Source of the DNA: Anthonomus grandis grandis
Taxonomy: Eukaryota; Arthropoda; Insecta; Coleoptera; Curculionidae
Direction of reading: 5' to 3'
NCBI RefSeq assembly: GCF_022605725.1
Contig: NC_065552.1
Location: forward strand, 17,874,785 to 17,938,784
DNA: 64,000 nucleotides
Under the pieces are notes generated by a model. It ran no database searches, was not told where the DNA came from, and worked only from the letters and a program-made list of their open reading frames with translations. Both the position numbers and the translations under genes were made by a program. Position 1 is the stretch's first letter. Each line of letters opens with the position of its first letter. This document shows positions 1-8,764 of this stretch, piece after piece.

Positions 1-777
1 ATAATAATTTTTTCAATATACATACCAATTATCATCCCTAACCAATTTTTACTGTATAAAGTATATCCTATACCTATCCGTAACCAAACTATAGCCCTTC
101 CTAAACCTTATGTATTACTCAATGGAGAAATCCAATGGTCAACCTCCATACCCTGTCCAGCAATCAAAGGAATCTTTATCTGCAACCAAGAAACACTATC
201 CAACAAGGAGACCTGCATCCAGAAACTTCTATCTACAGGAAACAATGAATGTTCAATTACCAACATCCAGTTTATGGAAACCACAATCGAAAGACTTCAT
301 GGAGAAGAACTCCTAGTAATCCCAAAGGAAAAGATCACCGTAAAGACAAATTGCCGTCCAAACTACCTGCTCAGACTAGAAAAACCAAGCATAATCAAAC
401 TTTTAAACTGCCCAATAGCAATAAATGGAAATATATACGAAAAAGAGGAAAAAACGGATTTCCAGTACGTCCTTGAAATTCCAGACTTCAGCCTACCACA
501 AGAACAAAACAATGCGAACCAGAATCTCATAGTTCAACAAGTCAATTTGGACGAAATTAAAAACGCCCAAACTGCACTTAATAATTTAAAGTTCATAGAT
601 ACAAATAAAATAGACACAATTCCCAGATCTACATGGTTACTTCTCACAATTCCGATAGCAATCATTGGAACCTTGGTATTCATCGTATGGAAACTCAAGA
701 AAGCCCTACCAAAGGAAAGTGCTCAGAAAATTCGTGAACCTGCATTTTCTGAACTTGAGGAAAGAGGAGTTATGTGA
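1..777 (+). CDS. env: Errantivirus-like envelope glycoprotein, C-terminal part (runs off left edge)
   Basis: The frame is open from the first base to a TGA at 775-777, giving 258 residues of a longer protein. What is seen: a cysteine-bearing ectodomain, a hydrophobic membrane anchor at about residues 212-230 (bases 634-690, starting WLLLTIPIAI), then a basic cytoplasmic tail of about 28 residues. That layout is the C-terminal half of the membrane-fusion Env of insect errantiviruses (Gypsy-type LTR elements with a third ORF). The purine tract and LTR follow at once and the stop codon lies inside the LTR, which is usual for env in these elements. No frameshift is visible in this part. The family call rests on topology and LTR context, because Env proteins diverge fast. 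A second, related env relic lies at 7909-8764. Confidence 0.72.
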   Translation: MIIFSIYIPIIIPNQFLLYKVYPIPIRNQTIALPKPYVLLNGEIQWSTSIPCPAIKGIFICNQETLSNKETCIQKLLSTGNNECSITNIQFMETTIERLHGEELLVIPKEKITVKTNCRPNYLLRLEKPSIIKLLNCPIAINGNIYEKEEKTDFQYVLEIPDFSLPQEQNNANQNLIVQQVNLDEIKNAQTALNNLKFIDTNKIDTIPRSTWLLLTIPIAIIGTLVFIVWKLKKALPKESAQKIREPAFSELEERGVM

Positions 778-1023
778 CTCACAAGCCACATCGTCAATCA
801 TCAACCCTTAGACCCTTAGATAAGATATGCTAAGGACATAATGTGCTTACTTGTTTATATATTTATATTATAATTAATATTTAAGTAGAACCTAAGACCC
901 TTTACTGTCACTTACTAATTGATATTCGTACTGTACGTAGTCACTTTAGTATAAGTCGTATTTTGTACTCGATTGTTAAATAAATAGTTTTTTTTACAAT
1001 TATTTACTTTCGAGTTATTTAAT
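768..1023 (+). repeat. 3' LTR of the env-bearing element
   Basis: A purine tract (GAGGAAAGAGG, about 757-767) is followed by AGTTATGTGAC, the type of LTR start used by errantiviruses. An AATAAA signal sits at 979-984, and AGTTAT / TTAATTA lies at 1013-1024. The right edge is uncertain by several bases because the 5' LTR is outside the window. The LTR at 7606-7894 has the same AGTTATGTGA start, so the two belong to related families. The 260 bases after it (1024-1282) hold nothing I recognise. Confidence 0.55.
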
Positions 1024-1282
1024 TATATCGTTTTTGTTGATGTTTCCGTTTTAAGATTTGGGGGTTTGGTTGTGGTGTTTAAAAAGAGTAGATTAGAGTT
1101 TTACGAGTTTAGCCATACGAATAAGTACCTTATATAGTTTGATAATTATTTAATGTCATCATAATAGTTTGTTTTGGGAAGTATCGCATTTTATTTTGCC
1201 TACAAACGATATTAAATAAAATCATTTATTAACAATGAAACGCTTATTTTAAATTTTTGTTAATATTAAAAAAAAATGTAAT

Positions 1283-1295
1283 TAAAGAATTTCGT
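1283..1295. repeat. Target-site duplication, left copy
   Basis: TAAAGAATTTCGT, identical to 2954-2966. It lies outside the 34-bp tail of the Penelope element, so it fixes the left insertion boundary. Confidence 0.85.
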
Positions 1296-1329
1296 TCTGT
1301 TTTTGAAGGTGGTAAACAATGGTACAGTG

Positions 1330-1721
1330 GAAACATCTTGTCGGACTTGCATTGTCTTATTTATTTAATGTAACACGACGTTTCGGTTGGTAAGTATCTC
1401 CAACCGTTATCAAGTGTAAACTGACAGCAAAATACTATTCTATAGGCTTATATACTAGATGTGTGCAGCGATGTGGAAGGGGGGGGAAAGTCATCCGTAA
1501 AAAGAGTTGGGGGGGGGAGGACGCGCGTCTCTCTAGATCCTACACTGTCCTGAGAGTAGAGGCTTCCAGATTTTGGGTATATCGACGCTTGGCTGGCTGA
1601 AGATCCTCTGATTCTGTGAAATGAAAGCAGCCTCTACGAACTTCCTCTTCCGCCAGTGCTGTTCCTTGTGCAGAATCTTGGCTTCTGACCAATGGATATT
1701 GTGTCCATTATGCCACGCGTG
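1330..1721 (-). repeat. Left arm of the Penelope inverted repeat (3' end of main copy)
   Basis: This stretch is the reverse complement of 2559-2953 over about 392 bases and differs mainly in the lengths of two G/C homopolymers. It contains the last 60 or so codons of the endonuclease ORF, the stop, and the 3' non-coding region with the hammerhead-like fold. Confidence 0.9.
1373..1417 (-). ncRNA. Hammerhead-ribozyme-like fold of the Penelope element (left arm)
   Basis: Exact mirror of the fold at 2866-2910, on the opposite strand because the arms are inverted. It has the same GGTTGG/CCAACC hairpin, GAAACGTC box and departure from the consensus core. Confidence 0.45.
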
Positions 1722-2588
1722 CTCTGCTATTCCGGATTTGGAAACCTCTCCTCTTTGGGTCCAGCTGCGATGTTCCTTCGCTCTGATTTCTAGGGGGCGC
1801 TTCGTTTCACCTATGTATGAGTCACCGCACTCACATGGGATCCGGTAGACGCAATTTTTGGTATCCACCATGCCATCTGGTTTGGTCTTTGATACCATGC
1901 TTCTGATAGTGGTGCTAGATCTAAAGGCAGTTCTAATATTGTACTTGCTGGCAATGCGTCGGATTTGTTCCGATGTACCCCTGATGTAAGGTATGGGTAG
2001 AAGTCTGGTTGTCGTGGTGGCCTCGTCTCTGATTTGATTTGGACGCGTCCTTTGGATGGTCCTACTTATTAGCTTCTTTGGATATCCATTCTGTTGTAGG
2101 TCTTTGTAGATGGTATCCACTTCAGTCTTGAGATCCTCGTCGTTTCTACAGATGGTTCGAGCTCTATTGTAGAGGGATCTTATGATGCCTACTTTGGTAG
2201 TTGCAGGATGGTTGGACACATAGTGCAGATACTGGCCCGTGTGTGTTGGTTTTCTATAAACTGAAGTTCGTAGATTTCCGCCGACCTTTTTAACGAGGAC
2301 ATCTAGGAAAGGTAGAGCTGAGTCCTTTTCTGTCTCCATCGTGAACTTGATTGTTGGTCTGAAACTGTTGAGGTGAAGCAGAAACTCCTGAAGTGCTTCT
2401 TCCTCTTTGTCCCAAATGATGAAGGTGTCGTCCACATATCGAAGCCAGAGCTTGGGTTTGCAACGGGAGGCATCTATTGCATGTTCCTCGAACCATTCCA
2501 TGAAGATGTTTGCTATTACTGGGGAAAGAGATGAACCCATCGGAAGTCCTTCGTGTTTCACGCGTGGCATAATGGACACAATATCCAT
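1533..2588 (-). pseudogene. Penelope-like reverse transcriptase / GIY-YIG endonuclease, N-terminally truncated
   Basis: The open frame has 351 codons; Penelope proteins are usually well over 700 residues, so most of the N-terminal half, including RT fingers, is missing. Seen: LPMGSSLSPVIAN (residues 15-27), the RT catalytic box YVDD at 51-54, a linker with the YRKPTHTGQYLHY block at 111-123, then a GIY-YIG-type nuclease, NCVYRIPCECGDSYIG at 245-260, with conserved R264 and EHR at 272-274, and AEHAWHNGH at 288-296. Together RT and GIY-YIG define Penelope elements. The first roughly 10 residues are not native: they are antisense of the inverted arm read through the junction at 2558/2559, so the ATG at 2588 is an accident. 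As truncated it should not be an active enzyme. Confidence 0.88.
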
Positions 2589-2953
2589 TGGTCAGAAGCC
2601 AAGATTCTGCACAAGGAACAGCACTGGCGGAAGAGAAAGTTCGTAGAGGCAGCTTTCATTTCACAGAATCAGAGGATCTTCAGCCAGCCAAGCGTCGATA
2701 TACCCAACATCTGGAAGCCTCTACTCTCAGGACAGTGTAGGATCTAGAGAGACGCGCGTCTTCCCCCCCCCCCCCAACTCTTTTTACGGATGACTTTCCC
2801 CCCCTTCCACATCGCTGCACACATCTAGTATATAAGCCTATAGAATAGTATTTTGCTGTCAGTTTACACTTGATAACGGTTGGAGATACTTACCAACCGA
2901 AACGTCGTGTTACATTAAATAAATAAGACAATGCAAGTCCGACAAGATGTTTC
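2559..2953 (+). repeat. Right arm of the Penelope inverted repeat (partial second copy)
   Basis: A head-to-head partial copy carrying the C-terminal endonuclease codons in the plus direction (open to 2747) and the 3' non-coding end. The junction with the main copy lies at a CACGCGTG palindrome (2559-2566), pointing to template switching or annealing at microhomology. Confidence 0.9.
2866..2910 (+). ncRNA. Hammerhead-ribozyme-like fold of the Penelope element (right arm)
   Basis: Seen: ACAC, then TTGATAAC, a perfect 6-7 bp hairpin (GGTTGG / CCAACC, loop of 9), then GAAACGTC and GTGT that can pair back to ACAC. The order stem I, CUGANGA-like core, stem II, GAAA, NUH is that of a type I hammerhead with a minimal stem III, and Penelope elements are known to carry such motifs. 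The core reads TTGATAAC where CTGATGA is expected, so it is either degenerate or a diverged variant, and self-cleavage is doubtful. Confidence 0.45.
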
Positions 2954-2966
2954 TAAAGAATTTCGT
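2954..2966. repeat. Target-site duplication, right copy
   Basis: TAAAGAATTTCGT, directly after the last base of the right inverted arm. Thirteen bases is within the variable range reported for Penelope insertions. Confidence 0.85.
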
Positions 2967-3067
2967 ACATCGCCAATAAACGTGAAAACTTGTCGAGCTG
3001 TAATAATTCGTCCAGACTTGTATATTTTGGTTTCTTTTTCCAGTTCGGACTCGTAAGGTTCACGGGG

Positions 3068-3100
3068 TATAAATTAAAACGACAAGCGTTCGCTAATCAG
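3068..3100 (+). promoter_or_regulatory. Arthropod-type core promoter (TATA + initiator) of the hAT relic
   Basis: TATAAATT begins at 3068 and a perfect arthropod initiator TCAGT begins at 3098, so the expected start A (3100) is 32 bases after the TATA box, the ideal spacing. It lies upstream of a strong 5' splice site and the hAT frame, which supports the reading. The 100 bases between the Penelope element and this site hold nothing else. Confidence 0.5.
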
Positions 3101-3239
3101 TTCTTGATATTCACACAAGGAAACGGAAAATAAATTAGACGTGTTTTAAAGTGGTAGAAAGAAAATATTTGATTCGATATAGTGTTTTATATTTTTTTGT
3201 TATTGTGTTTGGTGTGGGAATTAGATTAAGTGTGAAATG

Positions 3240-3835
3240 GTAAGTATTATATCATGCAAAAAAATAATATTTATAATTGAACATATTCCAATAAAGTAAT
3301 AAAATCCAAAATTAGTTTCATTACAATAGTTAGATCCTATATATGTAAAACTCGAGGATAATCTCTTAAGATTTAATGGTTTTTGGAATATTTTAATTTT
3401 CATTGTTTCAAATAATATAGCTTTAAAAATAACTATTAAAAGATAAATAAAATATTATATAAATTTTGTTATGCGAAATCATTGCCTATAATATAATTAT
3501 AGTTAAAATATTAAATGTCTTGATTATAGGAAATTTTTTTAGATCTTTAAGGATATTAAGGGATTAAATATACAAAAATCCAGATAATTAGACTTTTACG
3601 TGGTACTTTATAATAGGTAATAAATATAGAGGGTATTTTATTTAAATTACCGAAGTTGACAGGTAGTGCCAAAACTGTCAAAATATTTTATTCATCTATC
3701 ATCCAACGATCTCACTCTCAGAACATTTAAAAAAGAAACGTTTTTTTAAATGTCTTTCTGAGCCTAGTACATCTTAATACATTTTATATTGATCTAGCTT
3801 ATTAGCTTATATTAGCTTCACTTGCTTAATTCTAG
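3240..3835 (+). other. Inferred intron of the hAT relic
   Basis: The donor is ATG|GTAAGTATT (intron from 3240) and the acceptor is TTAATTCTAG (to 3835). The exon before it ends in ATG, and joining that ATG to 3836 puts it in frame with the hAT N-terminus, interrupted by one TAG at codon 4. The intron is AT-rich with no other feature. The splice sites are seen; splicing is inferred. Confidence 0.45.
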
Positions 3836-4995
3836 GAACCATAGAAGAGAAAACGACCTTTGGGCGGAAAATTTCGGAAGCAAAAACAAGTTAGAGCCCA
3901 AGAACAGGAGAAGAGGGCTGGTAAAATAAAAGATTTCCCGATGAAAACTGCAGTTTCCAATGCAGAAATAGAAACTTTAGAGAGTCAATGTTCTGAAGCG
4001 GTTGCTGCTTCACCTGTTCCTGCACTTGAACCATCTACGGGTACATCAGCTCTTAGTGAAAACGTACAATCGGTTGAACCTACCGATTCAACAATAGAGG
4101 CTACAAGTGAAGATAAACCCGAAACCCTGACTTGAAGGGCCCTGAGATAACAAGTACCATTCTTCTTTTAGAGGATCCTGGTATGTGGCCTAGAACCATT
4201 AACAACGAGGAAATCAGAATGTTGGATGAGCGAGGACCTCACTTGATAGGACGCAATTATCAATTTCCTACAAATCAAGATAAAAGAAAATTTTAAAAGT
4301 ATGTACTTTGTCAGAAAACTAGAGAATGCTGGAATAACAGAGAGAATTTGGTTAATTTATTCAGTTTTAAAAAACTCTATATTTTGCTTTTATTGTAAAG
4401 TTTTCGGTAAAACTATCAATACTTTTTTTGATTCAAATGGTTTTTCTGATTGGCCACACTTGTCGTTGTCTATAAAAAGACATAAAACATTAATAAATTG
4501 TACATAAGGTTCATATGAATACATGGATGAGTTTGAAAAAAATGTTAAAATTATCTATATACCGAAAAAAAATATAGGCATAATGTTCTGAAAAGAATTC
4601 TCGCAGTCGTAAAATTTTTGTCCCGACAATGTCTAGCATGAAAACCCTGAATTTTCTAAAATACTTTTTCAACCTAATAACAGAAATTTTCTTAAGGCTG
4701 TCAAGATAATTTTCTCATTTATTCCTGTGATGAGAGAACATCTTAGAGTGCTCTCTAGCAGAACTCCTAGGTAAATTCATTAAAAAAAAAACTTATTATT
4801 TAGGCTATCAAATTCAAAACAAAATTGTAGGATTAATGTCTTCTAAAGTAAAAAATAATATTGTAAATATGGTACGCAATTCCAAATTTTATTCAATAAT
4901 TGTGGACTTTACCCTGGATACCAGTCACACAGAACAAATAAGCCTTGTTTTGCGTTATGAGGTGTTAAATCAAGATTGTAAAAAAGTTCAATGAC
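3836..4995 (+). pseudogene. hAT-superfamily transposase (ZMYM1-like), decayed 5' half
   Basis: The N-terminal segment 3836-4135 begins KRKRPLGGKFRKQK, a basic start common in this group, followed by a low-complexity Ser/Thr/Glu-rich stretch. After a frameshift at about 4130 comes the TTF/ZMYM-type block: DPGMWPRTINNEE, LDERGPHL, NYQFP, then residues matching the WLIYS / FCFYCKVF / GFSDWPHLS signature over 4180-4480. Past several stops, 4800-4985 still shows the hAT core (KVKNNIVNMVRNSKFYSIIVD, DTSHTEQISLVLRYEVL). The rest of the catalytic domain, including the dimerisation region, is absent; a LINE scrap abuts at about 4981. Such proteins cut and paste hAT DNA transposons; this copy cannot. 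No terminal inverted repeats were located. Confidence 0.68.
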
Positions 4996-5230
4996 CTTCT
5001 TAAGAGTCTTCAACAGACAGAAGTCAGGCTTATTGGCCTGAGCGAACATGCCTCGTCAATTGGTCGTCCGGCTTTCGGTATGTATGTTACGTTGGTGGTT
5101 ATCCAACACGTTGGAATGTATGGCTCTGAGTAGTATTAACAGGTGGGGTAAAAGTAAGTCCAGCCCAACTTGAAGAAGTGATGAAATAATTTAATACCTC
5201 CTTTAAACGACTTAGTCGCAATTATGTTTT
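4981..5230 (-). pseudogene. Non-LTR retrotransposon reverse transcriptase fragment (Jockey/R1-like)
   Basis: On the minus strand, about 5170 to 4984 reads GLDLLLPHLL, then EPYIPTCW, VTYIPKAGRP, RPISLTS and, after a one-base shift, LKTLKKVI. These are the RT finger and palm motifs 1-2 of insect LINEs (consensus: W....V..IPK.G, RPISLTS...K..E..I). Only about 60 codons remain, with neither the YxDD box nor an endonuclease. It breaks the hAT frame at 4981 and may have landed in it. Confidence 0.62.
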
Positions 5231-6125
5231 TGATAAAAAAACAGTTTTCTTTGAATAGTTTTCTTTTAACAGAGTTCATCATGCCACAACACGGCTTAAG
5301 TATTATGGAATTTTAGTCGGTTTTCTATAGGCATCGTTTGAGACACCTGATTTAACGGCTCAAGTGCCATGCAGACCTCGGCACGATAGCTTCTACCTTG
5401 TCTTAGGCATGATACCCCAGAAGCTTCATTCCGAGAGAGGAATAGCGCAGTGTGAGCGAGGAGAAATCTAGAACTGTGGTCAGATTGACCGATAGCGGAT
5501 AGAAGAAAGTAGACTCACACTCAAGCAAAGTAGAAATAGCTGCTGCGGACCTCAGTTTCTACAGGGTTAACCGTGAAGGATGGCTCGCATACCCCCGATC
5601 TTTGTCAGACAAACTGGTGACTAAGTGCGGGTATATAGGGTGATTTATGAATGATGGTACCTTAGACGTTTACGGAGAACGGAAAATAGATTTTTTCGAA
5701 GATTTGGCATCCTGGATTTTAGCTAGTGATCTAACGATTAAAAATATTTTTAGCGATATAGCTTTGCCGCTTATACCAAAAAATAGTAGCAACTTTGTAA
5801 TTTTAAATAGAATACCCTATATATTATTTTATTTTTCTCATCCGCTATCGCTTTATGATTGTTTTTGTATAAAGTATTTCTATACCTATTTTCAGTAGTT
5901 TTTAAGAAATTAATTATTTTCTTTATTTTTTACCAAAACAGCTCCAAATAAATTTTTATTACTACGGCACTGAAACGTGCAGAAAATTAAAATTATGAGC
6001 GTATTTTACGGGATTATTGTACATTATTGTTTGATTATTATACAATTTGTTCTACATTATATAGGGTTGGTCAAAATTAGTGATCTTACCGCTAGATACA
6101 AATTGTGAAAAATTAATTTTTTAAA
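5231..6125. other. Unassigned DNA with a GC-richer patch (5340-5640) and a small orphan ORF
   Basis: Bases 5340-5640 are clearly GC-richer than their surroundings and resemble transposon coding or UTR sequence, but no frame stays open on either strand and I recognise no motif. A plus-strand frame at 5647-5898 has 83 codons; its second half is low-complexity aromatic residues from AT-rich DNA and I would not call it a gene. From 5900 to 6125 the DNA is AT-rich with no feature. Confidence 0.4.
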
Positions 6126-6142
6126 TGGGACATCCTGTATAT
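6126..6142 (+). repeat. Transposon-end-like motif TGGGACATCCTGTATA
   Basis: A motif of the form TGGGACaycCTGTATA recurs at the ends of many insect DNA transposons (established knowledge, recalled and not searched). It lies about 290 bases upstream of a helix-turn-helix scrap of the same transposon class, and the satellite unit from 18165 on carries a similar string (TTGGGTCATCTTGTATA). Confidence 0.3.
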
Positions 6143-6419
6143 TATAACGTATTCTAAAACGAAATTGAAACCCCTTTCTAACAAGATATCATGTTCTTAT
6201 ATCTAAGTAGTTCGGTTTTTGAAATAAAAGCAAGTTTCTGAACAAATCAAAATATTATTTGCCAAACAATGCTATGCTATTGACGTTTGACAAAAATTAG
6301 TTATATATAATACCAAAAGTTACATTTGGTTGATTAATAATAGTAATACACGTGGGTTTTTCGTTAAAATAAATACCTAAAAATTAATTGAAATGAAAAA
6401 AAAATTGCTATTCAAATGA

Positions 6420-6530
6420 AGTTTTGATGGATCATTTATTATTCATGGACAATGTGATAACATTGTAGCAAGAACATGCCGAAAGTTTAACAAAATGTAC
6501 CCTATTTACAAAAAATGGATAAAATAAAAT
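6420..6530 (+). pseudogene. N-terminal helix-turn-helix scrap of an IS630/mariner-like transposase
   Basis: The short frame contains IIHGQCDNIVARTCRKF followed by KMYPIYKKW. This fits the pattern I-x-G-x-C, x(4-5), A-R, x(3), F/Y, x(3), Y/F-P of the helix-turn-helix domain (DUF4817 type) that precedes the DDE domain in a large insect transposase family. The matching DDE part is not here, but a relic of such a domain exists at 17628-18164 on the other strand. The match is short and the call is tentative. Confidence 0.3.
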
Positions 6531-7605
6531 TTGTGCGAATACAAAATAACTTTATGCAATTTATTTCATAACTTATGAATGATTTAATTAGGTAAAATAA
6601 GTTCATAATTTTTTAAGGTTCATCTATTAGATATACCTGTAACTGTTTTACTTGATTCTGGAGAAAGTTTGTTGGATCCAAGGGTTTGGAGATAATAAAT
6701 ATACTGGCACTTTAAATTAATTGATCTGATGTTCGGAATATTTGTACTGCCGATGGTAAAAAGCAAGTAGTCTAAGGGACAGTTGACTCTATCATTCGGC
6801 TCAAAGGCCACAAATAAACTGGGCTAACTCCGTCGAAATATGAATATCCCGAGGGAATAAATCCCGCAAGTCATAGGTTTTACTGACTCATTTACCAAAA
6901 TATTTCTAATACAACCGTTAATCTAATACTCTCACCTGCTGATTCGTAAACGTAAAAAAAGAGACTAAAATAACTTACCCTGGATATTTTAGTGATAGAA
7001 GTAGTAGGACACGTACCGAAAAATACGCGCATGAAAACGGTGTCGACACTTATCGACCAATCCGGTCTTCGGTCCATGCCAAAATTGCTGCTACTCAGTT
7101 CACAGCTTAGCACGACCTTCTTCTCTTTTTCTCTACCTCCTTACTTATCCGATCCTTTGGGATCGGATGGGATAGAGAAGGACCCCTTAGCCTTCAAAAA
7201 CCTAATAGCATCAAAGGGAGTATCTAATAGCATCGGGATGTGCTTCCTGGAAGCAACGCTCTCTATATACAAGGTGTTCCTTAAAGACGTGCTAATATTA
7301 AAGAAAAAAAGTTGTTAAAATATTTTAAAAAAATCAGTTTTTTAATAACTTAAACAATATCTACCATATTTTTATGAAATTTGATACATGTATTCTACGC
7401 ATCAAGATGCATTTTTTACAGGTCTTCTATTGAATAATACGCTTCTATAATACGCCACTCTTCTTTTTTAAGTATATTTATTATATTTTTTAATATTTAT
7501 TATTTATATTTTATATTTTAATATCGCCTGGTTTTTTTCGTCCAACATGGTTTTCGCTTAAAAAAAAACATTTTTACTTTTTTGAAACTCTGATGCGGTC
7601 TGAAC
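6531..7605. other. Unassigned DNA
   Basis: AT-rich except 6640-7260. In 6992-7318 (+, 108 codons) and 6892-7113 (-, 73 codons) frames are open on both strands, but neither gives a motif I know. The minus-strand frame runs into a good donor-like site (AGGGTAAGTTAT near 6970-6980), so an old exon is possible. A small hairpin, TCCGATCC / GGATCGGA, lies near 7148-7170. From 7320 to 7605 the sequence is low-complexity A/T. Confidence 0.3.
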
Positions 7606-7894
7606 ATAACTTGCTTGCAAGAAAATTAGGGATCAGATTTATTACAACAAGTATGAAAAGTTAAAAAATTTAAATAATTAAGAAAAATTCATATTTTTAT
7701 CGCGAGTTATCTAACTCTAGTAGTTATCTAAAGGGATCGGCACAACTTAAACTATTGACAGAACAAGTAAGAATAAGGTAAAACACAAAAGTACATATAT
7801 TTATAAACTTCGATATTCATGGTCGGGGGACAATGCTGACATCGGCAATTCCATGGGTTCGCTGGAAGTGACCATGGAAGATGTTCACATAACT
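7606..7894 (-). repeat. 3' LTR of a second errantivirus-like element
   Basis: On the minus strand a purine tract (GAGGAGGAAGG) ends at 7895 and the LTR starts AGTTATGTGAAC at 7894, the same start as the LTR at 768. An AATAAA lies near 7635 (minus strand) and the end is placed at AAGTTAT near 7606 by analogy. The right-hand env gene stops 15 bases before it. Confidence 0.5.
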
Positions 7895-7908
7895 CCTTCC
7901 TCCTCAAG

Positions 7909-8764
7909 TCAGAAAATAGGGATATTTTCTGGATTTGGGGTTGCTCGTTCCGCATCCTTTCGTGTCTTTCTCTGGCATCTTTGGATAGCATTCTTCCCTT
8001 TGAGTAGACATATGATGAGTAGTACCAAGATCAGGATCGCTAAGGTACCTACTGATAGCATCTGGTATTGGACAGGTTCTTGGGAAACTTCTTCTACAGG
8101 TGAAAGCTGATTGATTTGTCTCGAGAGCTGGTAGATTTCATTGAAGTCTATTTCAGTAAAGTTTTCACTCCTCAGAACAGTTGAAGGATCAGTAAAGTTT
8201 ACTATTTGTAGTTCAGGTAGTACGAGTGGCCTTCCATACTGGATCTTGAAATTATTACTAAATTTCTTTTGACCAACTTGGATAGTGCAGTTACTGGGCA
8301 TCTTTGGTAAAGTGGGTCCATCCAGATCAAACGATTGATCCATATTACACTGAGTGGTAATTCTAACTTTTTGCTGGGGTAAAATCAGAACCTCGTCTGT
8401 AGTCACTTGCTTAGCAATGGGTTCGTCAACATGGGCTTCAATGATCTGGCAGCTCGTGGGCTTCACATTGTCCAGGACTTGGAGGATGCAGTCATCACGT
8501 GGATAGAACTCCTCCTTGCAGTAAAAGGCATGTTCCAGGAAAGGGCAATCGGTTGCTTTAAACTGGACCTCTTGTTTCGTTCGTGCCAAGTAAGGGTATT
8601 TAGGGATGATTAATTGGGAGTTTTGGATTATAGGAAAAAGGCGATATCTGTTGCTTGATCGTAACGTTCTCCATCGTCAGCATCTAGAGTTCCAAATATC
8701 CATTTTTGACCTTTTCCAATTATGCCCATTAAACCTCTCTTTTCCCTAATATGAGGATACAAAT
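7909..8764 (-). pseudogene. env: Errantivirus-like envelope glycoprotein with internal deletion and frameshift
   Basis: Two pieces in different frames meet at about 8640. The upstream piece has a furin-type site REKR (8736-8747) followed by GLMGIIG and an acidic stretch, the usual cleavage site and fusion-peptide region of insect Env. The downstream piece (from about 8640, 226 residues from the first ATG at 8589) has six spaced cysteines (15, 24, 34, 47, 81, 101), a 20-residue membrane anchor at 177-196 and a basic tail of about 30 residues. A full Env ectodomain would need a few hundred more residues between the pieces, so there is a large internal deletion. The N-terminal subunit is cut off at 8764, where Gypsy-1 begins. 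It is a relative, not a duplicate, of the env at 1-777. Confidence 0.72.

Larger units (their letters stand above)
1296..2953 (-). mobile_element. Penelope-like retroelement, 5'-truncated, with an inverted partial copy of its own 3' end
   Basis: On the minus strand the element reads: inverted copy of the 3' end (2953-2559), junction at 2558/2559, truncated RT plus GIY-YIG endonuclease ORF, 3' non-coding end, and a 34-bp extension (1329-1296) that the inverted arm lacks. It is bounded by a 13-bp direct repeat, TAAAGAATTTCGT. Partial inverted copies, variable target duplications and a short extra tail are known features of Penelope insertions. The arms are almost identical, with one amino-acid difference over about 60 coding residues and differing G/C-run lengths, which suggests a young insertion or a single event that made both. 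Confidence 0.85.

Noticed and set aside
1621..1848. Plus-strand frames at 1621-1848, 2290-2496 (minus) and 2407-2646
   Set aside because: Shadows of the Penelope RT/endonuclease frame or of its inverted arm.
2553..2747. Apparent separate 64-codon protein
   Set aside because: It is the C-terminus of the Penelope endonuclease in the inverted partial copy, opened by chance at the junction.
5647..5898. Orphan 83-codon frame
   Set aside because: First 50 residues look protein-like, but there is no homologous motif, and the second half is AT-derived aromatic residues.
7752..7991. Minus-strand 79-codon frame overlapping the env end
   Set aside because: It runs across the env tail in another frame and into the LTR; a shadow.
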